A stretch of 8,081 nt of DNA. Origin: Colimorpha sp002372855. GTDB taxonomy: Bacteria > Bacteroidota > Bacteroidia > Bacteroidales > P3. The stretch lies in assembly GCA_946621635.1 (NCBI GenBank), contig CAMOOR010000071.1, forward strand, positions 1 to 8,081. The letters run 5' to 3'. A program made the position numbers and the translations under genes. The notes beneath the pieces were generated by a model. The model searched no databases, was not told the DNA's origin, and was given only the letters and a program-made list of their open reading frames with translations. Positions 1 through 7,001 of the stretch are shown here, piece by piece. Every line of letters begins with the position of its first letter. Position 1 is the stretch's first letter.

Positions 1-387
1 TGGATTTTCGGCCCCGTGCAGAAAAGCATCGTGCACATAGCCAGCCACGACCGCGTGGCAGGCTACCTCGAGCTGCGCCAGGCCCGCGTGCGCTACTTCC
101 TCAGCATCAACGGCGACCACCTGCCCAAAGAGGCCGTCGAGGCCGGCAAGACCTCCTACCGCGCCATCACCGTCGACGGCGCCGAGTTCGAGTTCAGCAA
201 CGGATTCACCGACCTCCACACCCGCTCCTACGAGGAAATCCTCGCCGGTCGCGGATTCCGCATCTCCGAAGCCAAGGAGTGCATCCAGACCGTCTACGAC
301 ATTCGCCATGCCGAGCCCATCGGCCTCAAGGGCGACTATCACCCCATGGCAAAACTCCCACTCACCAAACACCCCTTCGGATGGTAG
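1..387 (+). CDS. wlbA: UDP-N-acetylglucosaminuronate 3-dehydrogenase WlbA/WbpB, C-terminal part (5' end outside window)
   Basis: This is the last 128 residues of a Gfo/Idh/MocA-family oxidoreductase. The frame is open from base 1, so the GTG at 16 is an internal Val and not a start. The fragment carries the C-terminal alpha/beta substrate domain, with stretches I recognise as typical of WlbA/WbpB: ARVRYFLSINGDHLP (about residues 28-42), ITVDGAEFEFSNGFTDLHT (about 56-74) and SYEEILAGRGF (about 76-86). In this family the enzyme uses NAD to oxidise C3 of UDP-GlcNAc-uronic acid to the 3-keto sugar, in the cytoplasm. The Rossmann NAD-binding half lies upstream and cannot be inspected. The stop codon overlaps the next gene's start (ATGGTAG), which suggests translational coupling. 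The wlbB and wlbC genes directly behind it strongly support the assignment. Other MocA-type sugar dehydrogenases are the alternative, but less likely. Confidence 0.88.
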   Translation, partial: WIFGPVQKSIVHIASHDRVAGYLELRQARVRYFLSINGDHLPKEAVEAGKTSYRAITVDGAEFEFSNGFTDLHTRSYEEILAGRGFRISEAKECIQTVYDIRHAEPIGLKGDYHPMAKLPLTKHPFGW

Positions 388-863
388 AACAAGCACCCTA
401 CATACACGAAAGTTCCTACGTCGACGACGGCGTCGTCCTCGGCAACGGCACCAAGGTGTGGCACTTCTGCCACATCCAAAAAGGCGCCGTGCTGGGCGAA
501 CGCTGCTCCTTGGGACAGAACGTCAACATCGGACCCAACGTTCACATCGGCAACGGCGTCCGCATACAGAACAACGTCTCCGTCTACGAGGGCGTCGAAA
601 TCGAGGACAACGTCTTCCTCGGTCCCAGCTGCGTGTTCACCAACGTGCTCATGCCGCGCCTCGACCGCCCCGCCAACGGCCACTACGAGCGCACGCTCGT
701 CCGCGAGGGCGCCTCCATCGGAGCCAACGCCACCATCGTCTGTGGCCACACCATCGGACGCCACGCCCTGGTGGGTGCCGGCGCCGTGGTGACCAAGGAC
801 GTGCCCGACTACGCCATCGTGGCCGGCGTGCCAGCCAAAATCATCGGAAAAGTAGAAGAATAA
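381..863 (+). CDS. wlbB: UDP-2-acetamido-3-amino-2,3-dideoxyglucuronate N-acetyltransferase WlbB/WbpD
   Basis: This 160-residue protein is a left-handed beta-helix (hexapeptide-repeat) acyltransferase. Tandem [VI]-G-x-x-x-x steps are visible from about residue 17 to 85 (VVLGNG, AVLGER, VNIGPN, VHIGNG, VRIQNN) and again at about 107-140 (ASIGANATIVCG, ALVGAGAVVTKDV). They are broken by a loop around VFTNVLMPR (about 84-92), which is characteristic of WbpD/WlbB. The end, VAGVPAKIIGKV, is the usual closing motif of this superfamily. The family transfers acetyl from acetyl-CoA to the C3 amine made by WlbC, completing UDP-GlcNAc(3NAc)A. The ATG at 381 is chosen because it overlaps the wlbA stop by seven bases and gives a natural family N-terminus (PYIHESSYVDDGVVLG). 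The in-frame ATG at 279 would add 34 residues that overlap wlbA and look nothing like the family. It is somewhat shorter than the roughly 190 residues I recall for characterised homologues, but the helix core looks complete. Confidence 0.9.
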   Translation: MVEQAPYIHESSYVDDGVVLGNGTKVWHFCHIQKGAVLGERCSLGQNVNIGPNVHIGNGVRIQNNVSVYEGVEIEDNVFLGPSCVFTNVLMPRLDRPANGHYERTLVREGASIGANATIVCGHTIGRHALVGAGAVVTKDVPDYAIVAGVPAKIIGKVEE

Positions 864-867
864 CGCC

Positions 868-1959
868 ATGCAGTTCCGCGATCTACATAGACAGTACGAG
901 GCCATGAAGGCCGAAATGGACGAGGCCATGCTCCGCGTCGCAGCCTCGGGAGCCTACATCATGGGTCCCCAGGTGGCCGAACTGGAGCAGCAGCTGGCCG
1001 CCTACGTGGGCATGAAACATTGCATCTCTTGCGCCAACGGCACCGACGCCCTCTGGCTCGCCCTGCGCGCCCTCGGCCTCAAAGCCGGCGACGCGGTCTT
1101 TGTGCCCGACTTCACCTTCTTCTCCACAGCAGAAGCACCGGCCATCCTCGACCTTGTTCCCGTCTTCGTCGATGTCGACGACAAGTCTTTCAACATGGAT
1201 GTCAACGACCTGGAACGCAAATGGCAGCAGGCATGCAACAACGGCCTGCGCCCCACCGCCGTCATCGCCGTGGACCTCTTCGGCCGTCCGGCCGACTACG
1301 ACGCCATCACCGACTTCTGCCGTCAAAAAAGCCTCCCCCTCATCGAGGACGGCGCCCAGGGCTTCGGCGGCAGCATCCGCGGCAAACACGCCTGCTCCTT
1401 CGGCGACATCGGCACCACCTCCTTCTTCCCAGCCAAACCCCTCGGATGCTATGGCGACGGCGGCGCTCTCTTCACCAACGACGACCGCTATGCCGACCTG
1501 CTGCGTTCACTCCGCGTCCACGGCAAGGGCACCGACAAATATGACAACGTCCGCCTCGGCCTCAACTCGCGCCTCGACACCCTCCAGGCAGCCATCCTGC
1601 AGGTCAAGCTGCGCCACTTTGACGACGAGCTGAAGGCCGTGAACCGCGTGGCAGCGAAATACAGCCAACTCCTCGCGGGCAAAGTTCAGACTCCCGTTGT
1701 GCCGGAAGGCTACACCTCCTCCTGGGCGCAATACACCATACAGACCCCCAACCGCGACGACCTGCAGGCACGCCTCAAGGCCGCCGGCGTCCCCTCCATG
1801 GTCTACTACCCCCACACCATGAGCCGCCAATCGGCTTTCGTCTACCTCAACCAAGCCCCCTGCCCCGTGGCCGACCGCCTGTCGCGCTCCGTCCTCTCCC
1901 TCCCCATGCACCCCTATATGACCGATGAAGAAATAGAAACCGTTGCTTCGCTGATATGA
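868..1959 (+). CDS. wlbC: UDP-2-acetamido-2-deoxy-ribo-hexuluronate aminotransferase WlbC/WbpE (DegT/DnrJ/EryC1/StrS family)
   Basis: This 363-residue PLP-dependent sugar aminotransferase has the normal full length for the family. Family landmarks are the N-terminal FRDLHRQY motif, a cofactor phosphate-binding stretch ANGTDALWLAL (about 56-66), the PLP-ring acid D161 with Q164 in IEDGAQGFG, and the Schiff-base lysine K190 in TSFFPAKPLGCYGDGGA. A substrate loop follows at RVHGKGTDKYDNVRLGLNSR (about 217-236), with SRLDTLQAAIL after it. The family moves an amino group from glutamate to the 3-keto UDP-sugar produced by WlbA, and the product goes to WlbB. It starts four bases after wlbB, and its stop overlaps the next start as ATGA, so translation of these genes is probably coupled. 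No Shine-Dalgarno sequence is visible, as is usual for Bacteroidota. Family membership is near certain. The exact substrate is inferred from the wlbA and wlbB neighbours, since other DegT enzymes look similar. Confidence 0.9.
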   Translation: MQFRDLHRQYEAMKAEMDEAMLRVAASGAYIMGPQVAELEQQLAAYVGMKHCISCANGTDALWLALRALGLKAGDAVFVPDFTFFSTAEAPAILDLVPVFVDVDDKSFNMDVNDLERKWQQACNNGLRPTAVIAVDLFGRPADYDAITDFCRQKSLPLIEDGAQGFGGSIRGKHACSFGDIGTTSFFPAKPLGCYGDGGALFTNDDRYADLLRSLRVHGKGTDKYDNVRLGLNSRLDTLQAAILQVKLRHFDDELKAVNRVAAKYSQLLAGKVQTPVVPEGYTSSWAQYTIQTPNRDDLQARLKAAGVPSMVYYPHTMSRQSAFVYLNQAPCPVADRLSRSVLSLPMHPYMTDEEIETVASLI

Positions 1960-3242
1960 TTAAACTGAGTGACATAAAGATATGTGTGGTGGGCCTCGGC
2001 TACGTAGGCCTCCCCTTGGCGCGCCTCTTCTCCACCAAGTTCCCCACCCTCGGCTTCGACATCAACGCCGCCCGCGTCGACGCCCTCAACCACGGCCACG
2101 ACGCCACCCTCGAGGTGGAGGACTCCCTGCTGCAGGACGCCATCCGCAACCACGGCTTCCGCTGCACCTCTTCATTGGACGATATCAAAGATTGCAACGT
2201 CTACATCGTCGCCGTGCCCACGCCCGTCGACGACAACAACCGCCCCGACCTCCGGCCCCTCGTCGGCGCCTCCGAGGTGGTGGGCAAGGTCATCTCCCGT
2301 GGCGACATCGTCATCTACGAGAGCACCGTCTACCCCGGCGTCACCGAGGAGGAATGCCTCCCCGTCATCGAACGCCTCACCGGCTTCCGCCTCAACTCCG
2401 ACTACTACGCCGGCTACAGCCCCGAGCGCATCAACCCCGGCGACAAGGAACACCGCGTCGAAACCATCCGCAAGGTCACCTCGGGCTCCACTCCCGAGGC
2501 CGCCGACCTCATCGACGCCATGTACAACTCCGTCCTCCTCAACGGCACCCACAAAGCGCCCTCCATCCGCGTGGCCGAAGCCTCCAAAATCATCGAAAAC
2601 AGCCAGCGCGACGTCAACATCGCCTTCGTCAACGAGCTGGCCAAGATCTTCAACGCCATGGGCATCGACACCAACGACGTCCTCGACGCCGCAGCCTCCA
2701 AGTGGAACTTCATACGCCTCCGCCCCGGCCTCGTGGGCGGACATTGCATCTCCGTCGACCCCTACTACCTCATCGAGAAATCCCAACTCTACGGCGTCCT
2801 GCCGCGCGTCATGAGCAACGCCCGACGCCTCAACAACTCCATGGGCGCCTACGTGGCCAACCAGACCATCAAGCAGATGAACCTCAAGGGCGTACCCGTC
2901 AAGGACGCCCGTATCCTCATCCTCGGCTTCACCTTCAAGGAGAACTGCCCCGACATCCGCAACACCAAAGTCATCGACATCTACCATACCCTCCACGAAT
3001 ACACTCCCAACATCACCGTCCTCGACCCCTGGGTCGACACCGAACGAGCCCGTGCCGAATACGGCATCGAGGTCGTCAATCAATTACCAGAAAACAAAAA
3101 CCATTCATTCGACGCCGTCATCCTCGCCGTGGCGCACAACGAGTTCTCCTCCGTCGATGTCCGCGCGCTGGCACCCCAGCCCGCCGTGGTCTACGATGTC
3201 AAAGGAGTGCTGCCACGCAACATGATCGACGCCAGACTTTAA
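1956..3242 (+). CDS. tviB: UDP-N-acetylhexosamine 6-dehydrogenase, TviB/WbpO type (UDP-glucose/GDP-mannose dehydrogenase family)
   Basis: This 428-residue enzyme is full length for NAD-dependent nucleotide-sugar 6-dehydrogenases. Domains in order are an N-terminal Rossmann fold with GLGYVG at residues 13-18, a central dimerisation helix (SKIIENSQRDVNIAFVNEL, about 210-228), and a C-terminal UDP-binding domain containing LGFTFKENCPDIRNTK (about 325-340). The catalytic cysteine is C264 in PGLVGGHCISVDPYYL. The family oxidises C6 of the sugar in two steps to a uronic acid, using two NAD. The PGLVGGHCxxVDPYYL form resembles TviB/WbpO rather than WbpA (GPGLGGHCIPIDPFYL), so UDP-GlcNAc or UDP-GalNAc is the expected substrate. 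Next to wlbABC, making UDP-GlcNAcA for WlbA is the natural role. The gene begins inside the wlbC stop (ATGA). One short AT-rich stretch near residues 375-385 is out of character with the rest of the gene. The symbol reflects the closest type, not proven orthology. Confidence 0.88.
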   Translation: MIKLSDIKICVVGLGYVGLPLARLFSTKFPTLGFDINAARVDALNHGHDATLEVEDSLLQDAIRNHGFRCTSSLDDIKDCNVYIVAVPTPVDDNNRPDLRPLVGASEVVGKVISRGDIVIYESTVYPGVTEEECLPVIERLTGFRLNSDYYAGYSPERINPGDKEHRVETIRKVTSGSTPEAADLIDAMYNSVLLNGTHKAPSIRVAEASKIIENSQRDVNIAFVNELAKIFNAMGIDTNDVLDAAASKWNFIRLRPGLVGGHCISVDPYYLIEKSQLYGVLPRVMSNARRLNNSMGAYVANQTIKQMNLKGVPVKDARILILGFTFKENCPDIRNTKVIDIYHTLHEYTPNITVLDPWVDTERARAEYGIEVVNQLPENKNHSFDAVILAVAHNEFSSVDVRALAPQPAVVYDVKGVLPRNMIDARL

Positions 3243-3255
3243 AAACCTTTCGCCT

Positions 3256-5196
3256 ATGTTCAAAAAATTATCCTTTTGGCTCGTAAAGAAGTATCGCCAC
3301 TCAACCATTCCCCAGTCGGCCATCCTCCTCATGGACGTGGCCCTGTTCGTCGCCGCCTTCTTCCTCATGGAGGCTTTCCGCACCTACGGCCTCGCCGACA
3401 TCACCACCCGTGGCGTCCTCGTCAAGTTCGTCTGGTCGCTCATGCTGACCGTCATTTTCTTCCTCATCTCTGGCTCCTACCGCGGCATCATACGCCACGC
3501 CGGCATGACCGATATTTACAAAATCCTCTTCTCCACCATCAGCCCGCTCATCCTCTGCTGGCTCATCAACATTGTCAACAACCAGTTCAATCCCCCCATC
3601 ATCTCCTCCGTCTACCTCCTCTCCTACCGCGAGTCGCTCACCCTCTACCTCATCCTCGGCATGCTGATGATTATCTCGCGCCTCTTCATGCAGCGCATCT
3701 ACAACGACTTCTTCCGCCGCCGCCGTCCCACGGTCAACGTGCTCATCTACGGCGCCGGTGCCGCAGGCCTCATCGCACACAACGCCCTCAAGCAGGAAGC
3801 CTCCTTCCAGTACCGCGTCGTGGCATTCATCGACGACGACATGTCCAAGGTCAACCAGGAACTCGACGGCGTGCCCGTCATGCGCGCCCGTACCGTCCTC
3901 AACGACAAGTTCATCCAGAGCAAGAAAGTCCAGCAGCTCATCATCGCCATCCCCACCATCCGCCCCCTCCACAAGCAGGCCATCACCAACCGCGCCCTCG
4001 ACCTCGGCATGACCGTCAAGGCCGTACCCCACGCACGCCTGTGGATCAACGGCTCCTTCTCCGCCAACCAGATCGAGGACATCAAAATCGAAGACCTCCT
4101 CGAACGCGAAAGCATCCGCCTCGACAACGTCAACATCGTCCGCGAGGTGGTCGACAAGGTCATCCTCGTCACCGGCGCCGCAGGTTCCATCGGCTCCGAA
4201 ATCTGCCGCCAGCTCATGACCTACCAGCCCAAGAAGGTCATCATGCTCGACCAGGCCGAAAGCCCCATGTACGACCTCCAGTTCGAACTCAAAAACACCT
4301 ACCGCGACCACCTCGACCGCATGGAGTTCGTCATCGCCAACGTCAAGGACCGCGAGCGCATGGAGCAGGTCTTCCAGGCTTTCCACCCCAACCTCGTCTA
4401 CCACGCCGCTGCCTACAAGCACGTGCCCTTCATGGAGGAAAACCCCTACGAGGCCGTCTACATCAACGTCTTCGGCACACGCAACCTCGCCGACCTCTCC
4501 ATCAAGTACGGCGTCCAGAAGTTCGTCATGATCTCCACCGACAAGGCCGTCAACCCCACCAACGTCATGGGCGCCACCAAGCGCATGGCCGAAATCTACA
4601 TCCAGAGCCGCTCCACCGACCAGACCCACTTCGTCACCACACGCTTCGGCAACGTCCTGGGTTCCAACGGCTCCGTCATACCTCTCTTCAAGAAACAGCT
4701 CGCTGCCGGCGGCCCCCTCACCGTCACCCACAAGGACATCATCCGCTACTTCATGACCATCCCCGAGGCCTGCAACCTCGTCCTCGAGGCCGGCGCCATG
4801 GGCGAGGGCGGCGACATCTTCGTCTTCGACATGGGCAAACCCGTCAAAATCTACGACATGGCCCGCAAGATGATCCAGCTCTCCGGCATGCCCAATATCC
4901 AGATCAAGGAAATCGGTCTCCGCCCCGGCGAAAAGCTCTACGAGGAACTCCTCGCCACCAAGGAGAACACCATTCCCACCTACCACCCCAAGATCATGCG
5001 CGCACAGGTGCGCAAGTACCCCCTCGAGGCCATCGACCGCGAGTACAACGACCTCTGGACCATCCTCGAAACCATGGACGACATGAAGATTGTGGCCAAA
5101 ATGAAGGACATCGTGCCCGAATTCCTCTCCAACAACTCCATCTACTGCCAGCTCGACAAAAATACCCCCCCCAACAGCACGCTGAATAACCAATAG
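3256..5196 (+). CDS. capD: membrane-bound UDP-GlcNAc 4,6-dehydratase, CapD/WbpM/FlaA1 family
   Basis: This 646-residue protein has the full architecture of the long CapD/WbpM class. Four N-terminal membrane segments lie at about residues 22-41, 54-72, 90-107 and 128-146, followed by a basic cluster (RRRR, 154-157). Next comes a first Rossmann-like domain with GAGAAG at 166-171, then a soluble SDR domain from about 300. The SDR carries TGAAGSIG at 306-313 for NAD, ISTDKAV at 426-432 and MGATK at 438-442. Methionine 438 replaces the usual SDR tyrosine, as is typical of WbpM/CapD-type dehydratases. The family converts UDP-GlcNAc to a UDP-4-keto-6-deoxy-HexNAc, the precursor of sugars such as QuiNAc, FucNAc or bacillosamine, with the catalytic domain on the cytoplasmic face. 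It begins 13 bases after the dehydrogenase. The last 20 or so residues are a polar tail rich in Asn and Pro and include a run of eight C at 5165-5172. The product's fate is unknown because no reductase, epimerase or aminotransferase for it is in the window. Confidence 0.92.
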   Translation: MFKKLSFWLVKKYRHSTIPQSAILLMDVALFVAAFFLMEAFRTYGLADITTRGVLVKFVWSLMLTVIFFLISGSYRGIIRHAGMTDIYKILFSTISPLILCWLINIVNNQFNPPIISSVYLLSYRESLTLYLILGMLMIISRLFMQRIYNDFFRRRRPTVNVLIYGAGAAGLIAHNALKQEASFQYRVVAFIDDDMSKVNQELDGVPVMRARTVLNDKFIQSKKVQQLIIAIPTIRPLHKQAITNRALDLGMTVKAVPHARLWINGSFSANQIEDIKIEDLLERESIRLDNVNIVREVVDKVILVTGAAGSIGSEICRQLMTYQPKKVIMLDQAESPMYDLQFELKNTYRDHLDRMEFVIANVKDRERMEQVFQAFHPNLVYHAAAYKHVPFMEENPYEAVYINVFGTRNLADLSIKYGVQKFVMISTDKAVNPTNVMGATKRMAEIYIQSRSTDQTHFVTTRFGNVLGSNGSVIPLFKKQLAAGGPLTVTHKDIIRYFMTIPEACNLVLEAGAMGEGGDIFVFDMGKPVKIYDMARKMIQLSGMPNIQIKEIGLRPGEKLYEELLATKENTIPTYHPKIMRAQVRKYPLEAIDREYNDLWTILETMDDMKIVAKMKDIVPEFLSNNSIYCQLDKNTPPNSTLNNQ

Positions 5197-5206
5197 CAAC
5201 CCCCGC

Positions 5207-7000
5207 ATGCGCCTCCGTACCCTCCTCCGCCTCTTCGCGATACTCATCCTGATGTTTGTCACGCAGAAGGTCGTCTTCATGCTCTTCAACCTCTCCCACG
5301 CCGACGGCGCCCCTTTCCTCTCCTGCATGGCCTCGTTGTGGCACGGCCTGCGACTCGACATTGCCACCGCCTGCTACCTCCTCCTCCTGCCCACGCTCGT
5401 CCTGCTCATAAGCTGCTTTTTCAAACGCTTTCCGCTACGCAAGGTGCTCATGCCCTACTACATCCTCGTGGCCATCGTCCTGGCGCTCATCTTCGTCGCC
5501 GACACCATCCTCTACAGTTTCTGGGGCGCCAAACTCGACGCCAACGACCTCATCTACGCCGCCAAGCCCCGCGACATGCTCGCTAGCCTGCCCCTCTGGG
5601 CCACCCTCCTGGCCTTCCTCGTCGTCGGCCTCATAGCCTTCCACTACTACCGCCGTCTGCGCCACGCCACACCCAAAGAACTCACCCGCACCAAGGCCTC
5701 CCCCGCCTTTTTCATCTCTCATTTTTTATTTCTCATTTTATTCGGAGCGCTGATGTTCCTCGGCATGCGCGGAGGCCTCTCCGAGTCCACGGCCAACCCC
5801 TCCTACGCCTATTTCTCCACCCACCCCTTCTGCAACCACGCCGCCCTCAACCCCACTTTCAACATCTTCCACTCCCTCTTCAAGGTCCAGGACCTCTCCC
5901 GCGAGTTCCAAACCATGCCCGACAGCGAAGCCGACGCCCTCCTCGGCGACGCCTTCGCCCCGGACTCCACCCTCGCCGACACCCTCCTCTCCACCCCGCG
6001 CCCCAACGTCCTGCTCATCATCTGGGAGGGCGCCGGACTCGGCATGGTGGGTTCCGACACCGTGGCCCCCAACCTGCACCGCTACATGCAGGAAGGTGTC
6101 TACTTCTCCAACTGCTACGCCAACAGCTACCGCACCGACCGCGGCATCGTCTCCGTGCTCAGCGGATGGCTCGGCCTGCCCACCACAACGCTGGTCAAGA
6201 GGCCCGATCTCTGCCGCAACCTCCCCTCCATAGCCTCCTCGCTCCGTAGCGCCGGATACGCCACAAAAATAGCCTACGGAGGCGACATCGACTTCACCAA
6301 CATGCGCATGTACCTCTCCGAGACCGGCTTCACCACCGTCCTCGGCGGCGACGCCTTCCCCTCCGCGCTCAACAGCAGCGCCTGGGGCGTACCCGACGAA
6401 CACCTGCTGCAGCCCGCACTCATCCCCGCCGAGCGCCCCTTCCTCTCCGCCGCGCTGACACTCAGCAGCCACGAGCCCTGGGAGGTGCCCCTCCACCGCC
6501 TCGACGACTACAAGCGCAACGCCTTCGCCTACACCGACTCCTGCCTCGGCGCCTTCATCGACGGCCTCAAGGCCACGCCCCTCTGGGACAGCCTCCTGGT
6601 CGTCATCGTCCCCGACCACGGCATCCCCTTCACCGAAGGGCAGCCCACCTCCGACGTCGCCGTCTCCCGCATACCCATGCTCTGGATGGGCGGCGCCGTT
6701 CGCCAGGCCAAAACTGTCGACCGACTCTGCAGCCAGAGCGACCTCGCCGCCACACTCCTCTGCCAGCTCGGCCTCTCCGCCGAAGCCTTCCCTTTCAGCC
6801 GCAACGTCCTTGGAACAAGATACATGGAGCGCCCGCAGTTCGCCATGCACTCCGACAAAAACTGCCTCAACCTGGTCCTTCCCGGAGGCAGTTGGCACTA
6901 CGACTGCGTCAGCCGCACCCTCCAGCCCGCCGACAGCGCCAACACGCGCTTCGTCGAGGCCCTGCTGCAGCGTCTCTACAAGACTACAGCAGCGCTCTAG
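5207..7000 (+). CDS. LtaS-like membrane phosphotransferase/sulfatase-family protein (alkaline phosphatase superfamily)
   Basis: This 597-residue inner-membrane protein has five predicted membrane segments (about 8-28, 50-70, 82-103, 127-147 and 168-186) followed by a large extracytoplasmic catalytic domain from about 265. The metal and catalytic set of the LtaS family can be placed: E274 in IIWEGAG, nucleophile T310 in NSYRTDRG, and D470-H471 in PDHG. H422 in SSHEPW is a likely phosphate-site histidine. The spacing closely matches Staphylococcus aureus LtaS (E255, T300, D475, H476, from memory). Gram-negative relatives transfer phosphoglycerol or phosphoethanolamine from phospholipids to periplasmic glycans or lipids. 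A Bacteroidota-typical connector with RGG and FCNHAALNPTFN lies at about 189-221. It follows capD by ten bases, so modification of the surface glycan made by this operon is a fair inference, but donor and acceptor are unknown. The fifth membrane segment is encoded by an abrupt AT-rich stretch (5705-5742) in an otherwise GC-rich gene. Its stop is one base from the stop of the convergent gene. Confidence 0.85.
   Translation: MRLRTLLRLFAILILMFVTQKVVFMLFNLSHADGAPFLSCMASLWHGLRLDIATACYLLLLPTLVLLISCFFKRFPLRKVLMPYYILVAIVLALIFVADTILYSFWGAKLDANDLIYAAKPRDMLASLPLWATLLAFLVVGLIAFHYYRRLRHATPKELTRTKASPAFFISHFLFLILFGALMFLGMRGGLSESTANPSYAYFSTHPFCNHAALNPTFNIFHSLFKVQDLSREFQTMPDSEADALLGDAFAPDSTLADTLLSTPRPNVLLIIWEGAGLGMVGSDTVAPNLHRYMQEGVYFSNCYANSYRTDRGIVSVLSGWLGLPTTTLVKRPDLCRNLPSIASSLRSAGYATKIAYGGDIDFTNMRMYLSETGFTTVLGGDAFPSALNSSAWGVPDEHLLQPALIPAERPFLSAALTLSSHEPWEVPLHRLDDYKRNAFAYTDSCLGAFIDGLKATPLWDSLLVVIVPDHGIPFTEGQPTSDVAVSRIPMLWMGGAVRQAKTVDRLCSQSDLAATLLCQLGLSAEAFPFSRNVLGTRYMERPQFAMHSDKNCLNLVLPGGSWHYDCVSRTLQPADSANTRFVEALLQRLYKTTAAL
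5705..5742 (+). repeat. AT-rich island with short direct repeat inside the LtaS-like gene
   Basis: A stretch of about 38 bases, almost all A and T with a few C, interrupts the GC-rich coding sequence. It contains TCTCATTTT twice (5717-5725 and 5731-5739, period 14). The reading frame stays open and encodes the hydrophobic FFISHFLFLILF of membrane segment 5. The abrupt composition and internal repeat suggest repeat-driven insertion or expansion, or simply a hydrophobic segment read with AT-rich codons. Other hydrophobic segments in this gene use CTC/CTG/GTC codons, which makes the second explanation weaker. Confidence 0.55.
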
Positions 7001-7001
7001 G

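Noticed and set aside
16..18. GTG start for the first gene
   Set aside because: The frame is open to base 1 and the residues before it fit the interior of WlbA. A 123-residue protein would lack the NAD-binding domain.
279..380. Upstream in-frame start for wlbB at 279
   Set aside because: It would overlap wlbA by about 109 bases and add a His/Arg/Pro-rich leader unlike the family. The ATG at 381 gives a natural N-terminus and a coupled overlap.
1982..3286. 434-residue plus-strand frame overlapping the 6-dehydrogenase
   Set aside because: It is an out-of-frame translation dominated by Arg, Pro and His, an artefact of C-rich codons.
3301..5367. 688-residue open frame on the minus strand opposite capD
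   Set aside because: It is the antisense shadow of a GC-rich gene with C-ending codons. The translation is monotonous Asp/Glu/Val/Gly/His-rich sequence with no domain, and the plus-strand CapD is unmistakable.
6962..6992. CTGCTG ... CAGCAG inverted repeat as a terminator of the operon
   Set aside because: It is a six-base stem with a 19-base loop, lies inside the coding sequence and has no T-run. It is easily due to chance.
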